A stretch of DNA of 64,000 nt from Cornus controversa (lineage: Eukaryota; Streptophyta; Magnoliopsida; Cornales; Cornaceae), in NCBI GenBank assembly GCA_026545225.1, contig CM048850.1, forward strand, positions 8,481,501-8,545,500, written 5' to 3'. Position 1 is the stretch's first letter. Each line of letters opens with the position of its first letter. A model generated the notes under the pieces. That model made no database searches. It was not told the origin of the DNA and saw only the letters and a program-made list of their open reading frames with translations. Positions 20,961-31,580 of the stretch are shown here, one piece after another. The position numbers were made by a program, and so were the translations under genes.

Positions 20961-21889
20961 GAGTCCGTCGACTTGACGGATCCCGTCTATCTGACTTAAT
21001 CCCTTCGGAGAGTCAATCGTCTCCTACGGACGTTAAATTATAGGTTCTGTATGTATTTCTATACTTTATTTCCTTTAGTTTTCTTTAATTTTAATTTTTA
21101 GTCTTAGTTTTCTTAAATTTTTCTTCAATTCTAGTTGCGTTTTAATATTTTTTTCTTCGAGTTTTTGATGTATAAGTTGCTTCTGGAGGATGCCAAGAGG
21201 TGTACCGAGGTATTCGAACTCAAGAAGGGTGAAAAATAGTGCTCTCGGTCAACCTTGGGCGATGGAGACTCAAAAATATCAAGTCTTGGTCGACCTTGGG
21301 CGATGGAGGTCTAACAGGCACCCAGGAGGGGGATCGATCGCCCCAGTCAAGGGGGATCGATCGCCCCATGCATTTTCTCAAGGATCCCCACCAGCAGGTG
21401 GGCGATCGATCGCCCATCCTAGAGGGGATCGATCGCCCAAGGTGTTTTGTGGGCTGGCCGAGACTATCTTCTATATAAAGACTCCTTCTCCAATTCTAAA
21501 GCTACTCCATGCATCCTAAGCCTCTTTGAACTCCAATTCAAGTCCTACATCATCCGAAAGATTATTTTCTTCAATTGGTGAGTATTAAACAAGAATTCAA
21601 CATTGATTATCATCAACATTCAACATCAAACCGGATCAAAAATCACTAGTTCTCAAAGGAAGATCTCACTTTTTCAAGTTCAACATCAAAGTAAGTGATG
21701 TTTTTCTTTGAAGAAATTGTTCAAATCTTTTTGAGGGCTTTTGAAGACCAAGTTTGGCGGATCAATTTGGTGCATTCACTTGTTCAATTTGGGTGGAAAA
21801 ATTGCCGAAAAGAGGCGGTTGAAGGTTACAAAAGAATTGTGCACACCAAGTGTTCGATTTAATTCCTCAACCACACTTTTTCTACTTCT
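20961..21889 (+). other. Spacer between pol remnant and downstream ORF
   Basis: T-rich stretch at 21040-21170, then two copies of a CTTGGTCGACCTTGGGCGAT-like segment at 21241-21310, then the palindrome array at 21328-21438. From about 21450 it is an A/T-rich leader with no convincing frame. AGACTATCTTCTATATAAAG at about 21459-21480 holds a TATATAAAG box, so a separate promoter for the downstream frame is possible. Confidence 0.5.
21328..21438. repeat. Four GATCGATCGCCC palindromic words
   Basis: Words at 21328-21344, 21351-21367, 21400-21415 and 21424-21438. The third, GGGCGATCGATCGCCC, is a perfect 16-bp palindrome; the other three differ in the left arm (GGGGATCGATCGCCC). They sit in a GC-rich island of an otherwise AT-rich region, just before a TATATAAAG box. 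Confidence 0.9.
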
Positions 21890-23113
21890 ATGGCACCAAA
21901 GAGAGCAAGTCACCAAGGTGCTTCAAGTTCATGTAATCCTCACCGAGAGAGGCATGATCCGACCACAGGTTCTTCACGATCTCGCCGAGAAGGTATTCAA
22001 GAGAGATGGCATCCAAGGGCGTTGAACTTTGAAACCACGTTTGACATAGCCGAACTTTATGGTATGTTTCCCGAGACACGATGGGGGATTTTTGACATCT
22101 GTCGTCGTCGGTCGGCATCCATTTTTGTTCCACTTTCATCTACTATTTACCTGAGGCTTGTCAAGGTATTTTATCAGAACTTAATGCCAACACCTGATGA
22201 GCGGGATGTGCTTACTTCTTCTGTAGATGGAACAATAGTTCGAGTGGACATGTCATCCATTGCCATTGCCATGGGTTGTCCTCATGAGTGCCCAGATGAT
22301 TTATCTCATATCTATACTCCTTTACCCAACGAGTTGTCAGTGGGTAATGTGGTTGCACGTTTGTGTGCCAACCAATTTTCTGGGCCGAAAAGGAGTGCAG
22401 CTTCAAAGTCTTCAATGCCAAATCATTTATGGTTCCTTGACGCTGTTCTACTCAAGAATGTATATCCAATTGGACATAAAATCGAAAGACATCAAGAGTT
22501 CCTCAGAGCCTTATATGCTATACATTTTGGGCATTGGCTGTCATTCCCACAGATTGTCTGGGGCCAGATGGAGAAATTCTATTCCAAAGTTGTGGTTAAG
22601 GCACCAGACAGTGCAAGTGACTGGGAGTTTCCATTCCCTACTACTATTCACCAGTTGCTTGTGGCACAGGGGTATGCAGTCCATGAGGACGAGCTTGCCT
22701 TTCCACGTGATCTTTATTATGGCACGCATGACTGGAACCTGAGTCGATCTCATATGCACCAGAGAGTCATAGCGGCGCCTGGTGTGGTATCTCGGTTGGC
22801 CCAGGGAGGAGAGTATGTAGATATACCACCACTGGTGGAAGATCCAAAGGAGATGGAGGTAGAGGAAGAGGAGGTGCATGCACAGGCTGGTGGCTATGAT
22901 TATCAATATTTAGAGGGGCAGATTGCTGGGTTGACAGCCCAGTTTGGCACCCTACAGACAGAGGTATCCACACAGTTTGGAGCAATGAGAACAGAGATGG
23001 CGGATCACTTTCGTGACACTCGCCAAGAGCAACTAGAGATGAGGAGGATGATGCGTGCACTGATGCGTCAAGCAAACTTGGATCCAGATGCTCAGTCACC
23101 ACCACATCCTTGA
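21890..23113 (+). CDS. Open 407-codon frame in the env-like position of the Athila-type element
   Basis: Longest open frame in the window. Starts MAPKRASHQGASSSC; residues 1-40 are basic and Ser-rich. The middle (about 45-290) resembles, from memory, the plant 'putative plant transposon protein' family found in Athila-like elements (LNFETTFDIAELYGMFPE, RLVKVFYQNLMPTPDE, DGTIVRVDMSSIAIAMGCP). Residues 315-330 are acidic and 340-395 form a heptad-like coiled coil (LEGQIAGLTAQFGTLQTEV), ending with a Pro/His tail. No signal peptide or membrane segment is evident, so a classical envelope role is not supported. It lies behind a TATATAAAG box at about 21472. That it stays open while gag and pol are broken could reflect selection or chance. 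Function is not known. Confidence 0.7.
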   Translation: MAPKRASHQGASSSCNPHRERHDPTTGSSRSRREGIQERWHPRALNFETTFDIAELYGMFPETRWGIFDICRRRSASIFVPLSSTIYLRLVKVFYQNLMPTPDERDVLTSSVDGTIVRVDMSSIAIAMGCPHECPDDLSHIYTPLPNELSVGNVVARLCANQFSGPKRSAASKSSMPNHLWFLDAVLLKNVYPIGHKIERHQEFLRALYAIHFGHWLSFPQIVWGQMEKFYSKVVVKAPDSASDWEFPFPTTIHQLLVAQGYAVHEDELAFPRDLYYGTHDWNLSRSHMHQRVIAAPGVVSRLAQGGEYVDIPPLVEDPKEMEVEEEEVHAQAGGYDYQYLEGQIAGLTAQFGTLQTEVSTQFGAMRTEMADHFRDTRQEQLEMRRMMRALMRQANLDPDAQSPPHP

Positions 23114-24743
23114 CAGGAAGGTAACCATCTTTTGTATTTTATTTTATTTTTAGTTTTTATTTTTCTTTTTAATTTTATTTTTCTTTTTGTAGTTAGATTT
23201 TTATTATAAAAAAAAATTGAAAAATGAAAAAAAAAATATTTTATTTTTTTTTAGGATTTTTCTCTTTCATATTTATTTTTACCCATACTATTTCACTTGA
23301 TCTTTGGGGTATAGTGGTTTGTTTTGACAGGTTTTCACATCCAAGTTTGGGGCAGTGCCTTCATTGCCTTCATGCTAGTGATGTCCTCTATTTTCTTTTC
23401 ACTACTCCGAATTTCTGGTACCATCGTTCTTACTCTTCTCTATGCTTTAATTGATAGTACATTGAGGACAATGTACAGTTTAAGTTTGGGGGTGAGGCGA
23501 TGCCTATTTTTGTGCTTTATTGCATATGGGGAAAATTTGTGTGAAATTCTTTTTGTATTAGGATTTTATTTTATTTTATTTTCTTAGTTTGTTTATTTTA
23601 TTTTGTTTTGTTTTGTTTTTAGATAGAATGTTTTGACATTATTCAATGGATTAATACCTTATGTAGGTGCATAACTTGCAATTTTTGAGTATGTTTGAAA
23701 ATTTTGAAAACTGTGATTTGAATTATGTGGTTTTAATCATGGTTTACAATAACATGTTTTGAAGTGATTAATTTTAGTTTCCTTACATGCACAAACACAC
23801 TAGCATAGTCTTATGGGGTATAAACTGTGGTTTTGAGTTATTGAGTTACATATGCTTGATATTAATTAGGATCTCTTGAGAATGAATACCGATAATGTGT
23901 TTTACTTGACTTCAATGAAAAGAAAAGAAAAAAAAAAGAGAAAGAAAAAAGTGATGAATAAGCAAATCAATTTGATCCTTTTCATAAGTAACCGGGCCTC
24001 TATGCCTCAGAAAGCACGGAGTGTTCGCGTCAAAAGTGAAAGGGTGAGAAAAGATGAGCATTGGTTGTCTTGATTTGTAGCCTGACTGATTCGAGTAATT
24101 AGGTCTTCAGGGTATCTTAAAGCCTAGTGCCCTAAAGCCATCTGGTTTGGGAGTCACTGACTGAAAGCTTGCTACATGGACCTTTCAGAAAGCTTAATAA
24201 ATCAAGACATTGCACAACCAATAAAGCAATGAAAAAAAAGAATGAGAAAAAAAGTCATGTATGCATGTTGGGAAGTATGATTTCAATAAGGGGAGCTAGT
24301 GAGTTGAAGGGGTATGTGCCTTAATATATTCAGAGCTTGGTTATGCTACATGAGATGACTGCTAGTTCACTTTACACGAGGAAGCTAGAGTTGATTATTT
24401 TGAGATATGTTGATGTGAATTATGCGTGGGGACTATTGATTTGAATTATTGAATTTGAAAGCTTGAAATTATTCTTGAATGCAAGTTTGTAACTATATAT
24501 TGTAATCTTCTTCTTGAATTAATATTGAAACAGAATTTTGAATGTTTGTGGGTAACATTTTTGGAAACCCTCATGAGACTATACTCGTCCACTAGGGGGA
24601 ACCTAGGGGTTTAAAGGCTTGTTGCATATGCTAAATGTAATCGTTTCTCCCACGAAAGTGGAGTTGGGTAGTTTAGTTAGTGTTTTGTAGTTTCTTTTAT
24701 TTTAGTTTTTTTTTATTCTATTGCTAAGGGACTAGCAATATGT
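23114..24743 (+). other. Athila 3' untranslated region
   Basis: AT-rich, no credible protein. It contains purine tracts similar to the real polypurine primer, CCAAGTTTGGGGCAGTG at 23341 and TTAAGTTTGGGGGTGAGG at about 23480, and a segment near 24110-24190 (TAGTGCCCTAAAGCCATCTG) typical of the Athila 3' region. Confidence 0.6.
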
Positions 24744-24756
24744 AAGTTTGGGGGTG
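24744..24756 (+). other. Polypurine tract of the Athila-type element
   Basis: AAGTTTGGGGGTG immediately before the 3' LTR start (TGATAGG at 24757). It would prime plus-strand DNA synthesis. Confidence 0.8.
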
Positions 24757-26279
24757 TGATAGGTGTTGAATGTTACGCATTCAAGCCTCTTAACTTATAT
24801 ATTTTATTCTCTTAGTGATAGATTATTTTATGATTTTACTTTGTTTTAGTGTTTTTTGTATTTTTAGGGCCTTAATGATTATTTCAGTTAAAACCAAGTT
24901 TTTGGGCTTTTAAAGAAGACATCCAAGATGGTTGGATGAAGCCTACATCAAGGAGATTCACTCAACCATTTATTTCAACTCAAATCAGCCCAAGGAAGAG
25001 GTCCAAGAGAATTACAACTGCTTAAGAAGGTTTCGGGCCTGAAGCCCAAATCTGCGCATAATACAGTCTTAATCCTGTTTTGGAAAATGGACCAAAAGTC
25101 ATATTTTTGAGCCTCAAATTGACATTATTTTAGGGCAGGGTTAAACGAAATTCGATTCTGCACACTTTTGTATTTCACAAAAATTCCATAAATCGGACTT
25201 CTAGTGGGTCAAAAGTTGGGCCGAAGTCAGCAGGAAAAACCCACCTGATTAATGCTGCGGGAAACCCTAATTTATTCCTAATTGGATTAGGACTTTGGTG
25301 TATTCTCTTGGGGAATAAAGTGAAGACTAAGAGGCTGAGTTGAGAGGAGAGGAGAGACGGAGAGAACAGAGCTTGGAGAGTCTGAGAGGGCTGAGAAGAG
25401 AACAGAAACATATATTGCAGAGCCATTGGAGAACAAAGTCAGACGCGTAATTCAGAAAGATGATGTCTTCTTCCTCAACAGTTGAAGCTTCTTCTTCTAC
25501 CATGAGCGGCTAGTTCATCCACTAGGGTTTTGATGTAGCCCTAACAAAGCATCAATGGTTTGATTGTTTTAATTATTGGGGACCTTTATATACATGCATA
25601 GATTGTGTAATTCAGAGGATTCTTATTATAGAATTGAGCAATAAAAGTCTTGTAAATTCAATCTCAATGATTTCTTATCTTGTCTTAGATATTTAGTTGT
25701 TGTTATTGAACTCAATCTCTCTTGTTTTCTGTGATTATGAGAGAGATTATTACACAATAGTAATCACTGAATATATTGTTATGAGCTTTAATGGATTATG
25801 CCTAGAGAAGATGAACCATACTGCACCATAGATTAGAGTAGTTAGGCAGATGGTCCATGCCAATCGAAGATAGTCCATGGCTTGGCCTTAATCATATGTT
25901 ATCTTCTTGACGGATGAAGGTGAGCTTGTAGCCACTGACACCACTTATGCATGATGTAATTCCCCTATAATTGATCCAATTGACCATTGATTGTGGAGTT
26001 AGTGGTGAAGTCAAGCACCCTAGATTTCTCTCATATTATCTTCACTATCTTGTTTACTTTGATTTATTTTATTTTACCTTTTTACTTAGTTTAGTTTAAA
26101 AATCAATTCTTTTCTTATAAATTTAATTAAAATTAATTCCGTGTTCCAACTCATCAAACCATAATCCCTGAGGTACGATACCCCTTTCGATAGCCCTATT
26201 CTGTAAGGAATTCGTTCTATTGCGAAGTGTGGAAAATTTTAATTGATATACTTTTTGAGTCACACTCACACACGAATCA
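24757..26279 (+). repeat. 3' LTR of the Athila-type element
   Basis: TGATAGGTGTTGAATGTTAC to CACACACGAATCA, 1523 bp, followed by the target duplication TGACC at 26280-26284. Confidence 0.93.
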
Positions 26280-26284
26280 TGACC

Positions 26285-26680
26285 CAAATTGAGTCGTGAC
26301 TCCTCCTCGACCTAGGTAACCCCGTCACAAAGTCCATAGTAACGTGCTCCCACTTCCACATAGCTACAGATAATGGTTGTAAAACCTGCGGGTCTTTGAT
26401 GCTCAGCCTTAACTTGTTGACAAATGAGGCACCTCGCAACAAATTGTGCGATGTCCTTTTTCATACCCTTCCACCAATACTGTTGGCGTAAGTTACGGTA
26501 CATTTTGGTACCACCGGGATACACTGTAAGTCTAGAGCTATGAAACTCTTTAAGAACTTCATCCTTACATGCCAATGGTACAACCATTTCCCCTTTGAAC
26601 CTTATGCCACCATCGGAATGAACACTCCAATTTTTCACCACTTCACTACCCGAAATCTAAGTGCAAATGCTCTCTATCTC
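26285..26680 (-). pseudogene. Tekay-type integrase N-terminal half
   Basis: Open from 26641 to 26312 on the minus strand: VHSDGGIRFKGEMVVPLACK, then the zinc-binding module with H at HSSRL and the pair CLICQQVKAEHQRPAG. It passes a frameshift and continues DSIWVI into the target site, where the Athila element interrupts it. Removing that element and one TGACC copy joins it to VDRLTMVAHF at 17080. The first catalytic Asp region (core start) is damaged by frameshifts near 26330. Confidence 0.82.
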
Positions 26681-26689
26681 ACTATCAAG

Positions 26690-28000
26690 TCCTTGCTCCT
26701 TAACCACTCTACTCACTAGAGTAGGTTGTGCAATGATTGTGAACAAGGTCTTCGATTCACCATGCTCAGTAAAATACAATACCATTTTTGAGATGTCTTC
26801 CATCATTTTTCACTCTCGGATGGCAATGCTTGCCAAAGTACCTTGTGATTTTCTACTTAAAGCATCGGCAACCACATTAGCTTTCCCCGGGTGATACTGA
26901 AGATCAAAATTGTAGTCTTCTATGTACTCCACCCACCTCATTTGTCTCATATTCATGTCCCTTTGTGTGAAAAGGTACTTCAAGCTCTTGTAATTAGAGA
27001 AAACCTTAAACTTTTACCCATACAAATAATGCCTCCACATCTTCAAAGCAAAGATTACCTCCGTTAACTCCATGTCATGGGTTGGGTAATTCTGCTCGTA
27101 GATCTTTAACTGACAGGAACTATATGCAACAACCTATTAGTTTGCATTAATACACATCCCAATCCGTCCTGTGAAGCATCACAGTAGATGACATAACCCA
27201 AACCACGTTCAGGAATAATCAAAATCGGAGCACTAGTAAGTCTACTCCTCAACTCCATATAAGAATGCTCGCAAGCATTATTCCATACAAACTTAACTCC
27301 TTTACGAGTAAGTTTAGTCATCGGCACCGCTTGAAAAATCTTTTACAAAGTGTCGATAATAACCCGCTAGCCCCAATAAGCTACATATCTCGAACATGTT
27401 CTTTGGCCTTTTCTAATTCATTACCGCCTCAATCTTGGAAGGATCTACAGAGACTTTTCCTTCCGACACCACGTGTCGAAGGAACTTCACTTCCATTAGC
27501 CAAAATTCACACTTCCCATATTTGGCATACAAACGGTGCTTCCTCAAAATCTGTAGTACTGTCCTCAAATGGATCTCGTGTCCCTCTATAGAAGAAGAAT
27601 ACACAAGAATATTATCCACAAATACCACCACAAATCTTTCCAAGTACACACTGAAGACTCAGCTCATTAAGTCCATGAACGTCACTGGTGTGTTCGTCAA
27701 TACAAATGGCATTACTAAAAACTCATAGTGTCCATATCTAGTCCGAAAGCAATTTTTTGAATGTCCTCTTCCCTTACCCTCAACTGGTAATACCCTGACC
27801 TCAAGTTGATCTTCGAAAAGCATGCTGAACCCTTGAGTTTATCAAATAAGTCATCTATCCTTGGCGAAGGATACTTGTTCTTAGTCGTTACTTGGTTCAA
27901 TTTTTGGTAGTCTATGCATAACCGCAAGGATCAGTCCTTCTTCTTAGCAAAGAGGACTGGAGCTCCCAAGGTGATGTACTAGGTCATACAAATCCATTGT
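26690..28000 (-). pseudogene. Tekay-type reverse transcriptase and RNase H, catalytic Asp changed
   Basis: On the minus strand: [20 protein letters not shown] (27927), [31 protein letters not shown]. The catalytic motif is [13 protein letters not shown] near 27610, where the second Asp of FVDD is Asn, which would kill polymerase activity. It continues [20 protein letters not shown] to 27413. RNase H from 27327 has ILIIPERGLGYVIYCDASQD and VLMQTNR; the tail [20 protein letters not shown] and ADALSRKS is at about 26930-26850. Stops and frameshifts occur at about 27990, 27715, 27410 and 27125. Confidence 0.86.
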
Positions 28001-28279
28001 CTAACAACTCTTGCAATTGATCATTCAAATCCTTTAACTCTACCAGAGCCATCTGGTACGGTGCCCCAAATATGGGCATGGTACAGGGAACAAGATCAAT
28101 ATTAAACACTACATCTCACATCGGAGGTAACTCTGTCAAGTTCCCCGAAAACACATCTAAGAAATCACACACTACTGGTGGAAACCCTCTATGAGTCATA
28201 ACCTCGTCATCCTCAGCTAATAATCTAGCTAGGAATCACCCAATCTTGTTCCGAGCACCATAACTAAGCAATGATGGTA

Positions 28280-28640
28280 TGTAAAAGTCATTATGCTTTC
28301 CCTCGAGTGTGCACACTGTCACTCTCCTACGGAGATAATCAATCATCAATCTAAACGTAGACAACCAATACATACCTAAAATGACATCAAAGGTGGTCAT
28401 ATCTAGCAGCACAAAGTTGACCAGTAGCCAAAGTCCTGTAACCTCACTTTACCCCCAACAAGCGTATCAATGGACAATGGTCATTCTAATGATGACACCT
28501 CCATCCCCAAGGCACAAGTAAATGCAGCAGATAAGAATGTATGAGATGCACCAAAATCTATCAACACCCTAGCCCATGAGCTAGAAACTAGAAAAATACC
28601 TCTGACCACAAACAGTCTTGGTACATCCTCTGCCTGAGCA
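28280..28640 (-). pseudogene. Tekay-type aspartic protease, degenerate
   Basis: Minus-strand reading near 28570 gives RVLIDFGASHTFLSAAFTCA, matching the LIDSGATHSF active site of chromovirus protease with Ser changed to Phe. Stops follow within 40 codons. The region 28280-28000 between it and RT is readable only in scraps. It sits correctly between gag and RT. Confidence 0.65.
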
Positions 28641-28849
28641 AGCGTGAAGACACAACCTTAAGTCTGCTAACCACACTGGCCAGTCCCCTGAAACCCCGAC
28701 TGCTGACTAAAAGTAGGCGTAGAACCTTTCACTCCCCGAGAACCCTGAACTAACTGTGCTGGCTGGGGTGGTGGCAACGCCCTATGGCCAGAATGAATTG
28801 TGGTAGCTGGTGTGGTCCTCTGCTGAGACCCTGAACCACTATGTGTACC

Positions 28850-29841
28850 CTGCCTCTATGGATAGTTTGCCTTAACATGTCTCAGCTGATGGCAATGGAA
28901 GTATGTCCATTTCCCCCTGATATCACTGATACTGGTGCCATAACCTGCCTCTGAGGGCACTTTGATTTGTAATGACCAAACTATTGGTAGTGATAACACA
29001 CCAACGTAGACTGTGGAGGTTCAGTAAATAGAGACGATGATGGTGTCGGGTGAGCCTACTGTTGCCCCTAAGAAAGCGATGCACTATCTCGGTGTCTCTT
29101 CCTCCCTCGACCACTAGAAGATGTCCCGGTGCTCTTAGCCTAGTTCCTTGCCTCTCGAGCCCTCTAAGTGTCATTACTAACCTCTTCTGCCACCAAGGCT
29201 CTCTCCACTATCATATCATAGCTTCTCAAACCTAAGACTGCAATTCTATCCCTTATAAAAGTTTAGAGACCTCTCACGAACTTCTTCACTTTTAATTCCT
29301 CAGTAGGGATCGCTTCTAGTGTAAAACGAGTCAAGGATGTAAACTTGGTCTCGTACTCCACGACTGTCATGTTGCCTTGTTGCAACTTATAGAATTCTTG
29401 CCTCAAACTATCTTTCACCATTGTTGTAAAGTATTTCTCAAAGAAGAGAGGTTGGAACATATCCCAATCCATCGTCTCAATATCATGGTAGTTCCAAATA
29501 AACTTCCACCAACGGTTGGCCTCACCCGTAAGATTATGGGCGACCACTTTCACTCTACAATCCTCCTCTACCTCTAGAGCAGTAAGACGTTTAACCATGT
29601 AGTCCAACAAATTCTCGGCCACTATAGGGTCAGACCCTCCAGCATATGATGGCGGACTATGTTTCTTAACATTGTTCAAAGCCACCATCATTCTACTAGG
29701 AGTAACTCTAGGTGGAGCCTAATTCTCCTCTTGTGTTTCCCTCATAATTTAACGTATGGTTGCGACCATATCGTGCATAAACTATTCTCCATCAATTGGT
29801 GTTGCTGCAACTGCTCTTCTGCGAGCTCTTCATGGAGGCAT
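28850..29841 (-). pseudogene. Tekay-type gag
   Basis: Probable start at 29841 on the minus strand (MPP then a stop, then RARRAVAATPIDGE). The retrotransposon gag domain is open from 29691 to 29263: PPSYAGGSDPIVAENLLDYM, LTGEANRWWKFIW, QPLFFEKYFTTMVKDSLRQE and MTVVEYETKFTSL. After a stop a second stretch has YDMIVERALVAEEVSND and, near 28995, a zinc knuckle (LVCYHYQ, stop, FGHYKSKCPQ) whose second Cys is Tyr. It packages the element RNA in living relatives. Confidence 0.8.
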
Positions 29842-30087
29842 CTTGCAATATACAGATAACAAGAAGATTCAACACCAAATATACATGCTCATACAACTTT
29901 CATCATGCTTTCACAACGTTATGCCAAGTTATTACACAAATAGCATGTTATAAAGACGTAAGCAATTAATCATGTTACACAAAATCAATTTATAAACTTC
30001 AAGTTTAAATCTTTGAGTTTCAATCCTTAACCTCAAGTGAACACATAGTCAAATTTCACCCTTCGTCCTCAGGTATTCAAACTCGGT

Positions 30088-30100
30088 TGCTCTGATACCA
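30088..30100 (-). other. Initiator-Met tRNA primer-binding site
   Basis: TGCTCTGATACCA on the plus strand is TGGTATCAGAGCA on the minus strand, the standard primer site complementary to initiator Met-tRNA, three bases from the LTR edge. Confidence 0.88.
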
Positions 30101-30103
30101 AGT

Positions 30104-31580
30104 CGTCATGCCCCGATTTCTGACTCCCGAGAACCGTGGGTGAACCCGGCCATTAAACCCTAGGAACCGTCTTAACCTTTAAATTAACTACGAAAACTTA
30201 ATCACATTCTCACACATACGTATGCACAATGCATCATCAACTAATCTCAATGGGCCCCACACATAGTCCTACAATTGTATCCAACACTATGTGGATTGTA
30301 GGTTTCGTACAATCGAAAGTGCAGTTTCGCATGATCAAAGGCTTCATTTTGCACAATCAAAATTGAACTTTTGCATGATCAAAATTGTTGATTGATCGAA
30401 GTTCATGCGAAGTACTATTGAGACCCTACTGGAATTTGGACCTACTTTTATCAAAATTCTCAATACAAGCTTTGCATAATCGAAGGCATTTCGATTGTGC
30501 AAAAAGGGCATTTCGCACTATCAAAATTCCTTCCTGCAGAATCCTGAAAACTCACACTTGTTCAATTCTACACTCAAAATCCATTCTAACACCCTAAGAT
30601 CGACCATACGACCTTCCAATCATAAATGAGACGTAATATCCCCATATACATATTCCAAATCATATATTTGAATTAAATCATACATTTGCCCCAAATCTTA
30701 CTCATCATTCAATACATTTCCGAAGTCCATAAGTCATACTCACATAAATGCACAATGGATCCAAAAGTATACATTTTATTGATATGGTTTTCCAAGTTTA
30801 TAGTTATCATATGAATTATGCGTATATTGTCCAAAAACATTGATAATTCAATTACGACTACAACTCTAATGAATCAACATGCCACAAGCCAGCATGGATA
30901 GCCACATACAAGATATCCAAAAATAAATCCAAAATGCCAAAAAGGAACTCCACTAGGATGTTCACTTTCCATCCTTCATCAGTGCCTTATATGTAAAAAG
31001 GTTTGAGGAGAGGGGTAAGCATACAACTACGCTCAGTAAGAGTGCCCTGACCCACCTAGGCATCGACCCGACACCCACCTATATGATATGCAACCATGAT
31101 GTCGCTACACTACATGACATATATCAAATGTTCTCATATTCAACACTTCCCAAATGTAATTCAACAAATATGTATTTAAACCATAGAACATACTTAACAG
31201 TTAAAACACATAAGCGTCAAGATATTTACATCTTCTTCGGTCATAATTTGATACATAGACCTGATTGGTCAACTCCGATGATCATGTGGTGTTAGACAAT
31301 TCTAATGACACCAAAGTGTTGGTTAACTTTGATGACACTCATATGATTGGACAACTTCGACAGTCATACATTCATGGCATTATATAAGCCTTGCATAAGT
31401 GATTAGATAACTCGGACGATCATTACACTTGGGGTATGATTGGGAATCTTCGACAATCATTCCATTATGAGTATTCTCACCTCTTCAAACACATGGTTGG
31501 TCACCTCTAAATTCCATGAATATCATACTTGGACAACACTCTGAGATGCTCATAAGACACGTATACTTCATATAACATAT
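30104..31580 (-). repeat. 5' LTR of the minus-strand Tekay-type element, truncated
   Basis: CGTCATGCCCCGATTTCTGA aligns with 13473 onward and stays alignable to CTTCATATAACATAT at 31580, where unrelated sequence starts. About 1.1 kb of the LTR (U3 side) is missing. The word array (30302-30525) and hairpin array (31280-31560) are present. Confidence 0.9.
31280..31560. repeat. Hairpin array in the partner LTR
   Basis: Same unit order as 14629-14915. Some units are better paired here: TATGA/TCATA (31342-31346, 31364-31368), ATGATTG/CAATCAT (31436-31442, 31454-31460), CATGG/CCATG (31492-31496, 31514-31518). Others are worse. Confidence 0.82.

Larger units (their letters stand above)
17086..26279 (+). 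mobile_element. Athila-type gypsy element, internally deleted, nested in integrase
   Basis: LTRs of about 1.5 kb (17086-18581 and 24757-26279) with perfect target duplications TGACC (17081-17085 and 26280-26284). A primer site TGGCGCCGTTGCCGGGGA follows the 5' LTR and a polypurine tract precedes the 3' LTR. Gag and RT/RNase H have close Athila character. Protease and most of integrase are deleted, so the element could move only with help. A 407-codon frame is open downstream of pol. In a stretch of about 235 bp the two LTRs show about 13 differences by eye, so the insertion is not recent. Confidence 0.93.
13473..31580 (-). mobile_element. Minus-strand Tekay-type chromovirus, right LTR truncated, Athila nested inside
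   Basis: Read on the minus strand: 5' LTR (31580-30104, cut at its outer end), Met-tRNA primer site (30100-30088), gag, protease, RT, RNase H, integrase with chromodomain, polypurine tract next to 16048, 3' LTR (16047-13473). An Athila-type element (17086-26279) lies inside integrase with target duplication TGACC. Without it the internal region is about 4.9 kb. Stops in every domain show it is inactive. The target duplication of the whole element cannot be checked because the right end is missing. Confidence 0.9.

Noticed and set aside
21190..21519. Short frames over the GATCGATCGCCC array
   Set aside because: Peptides (RSPH, DRSP) arise from the repeat; composition and length give no support for a gene.
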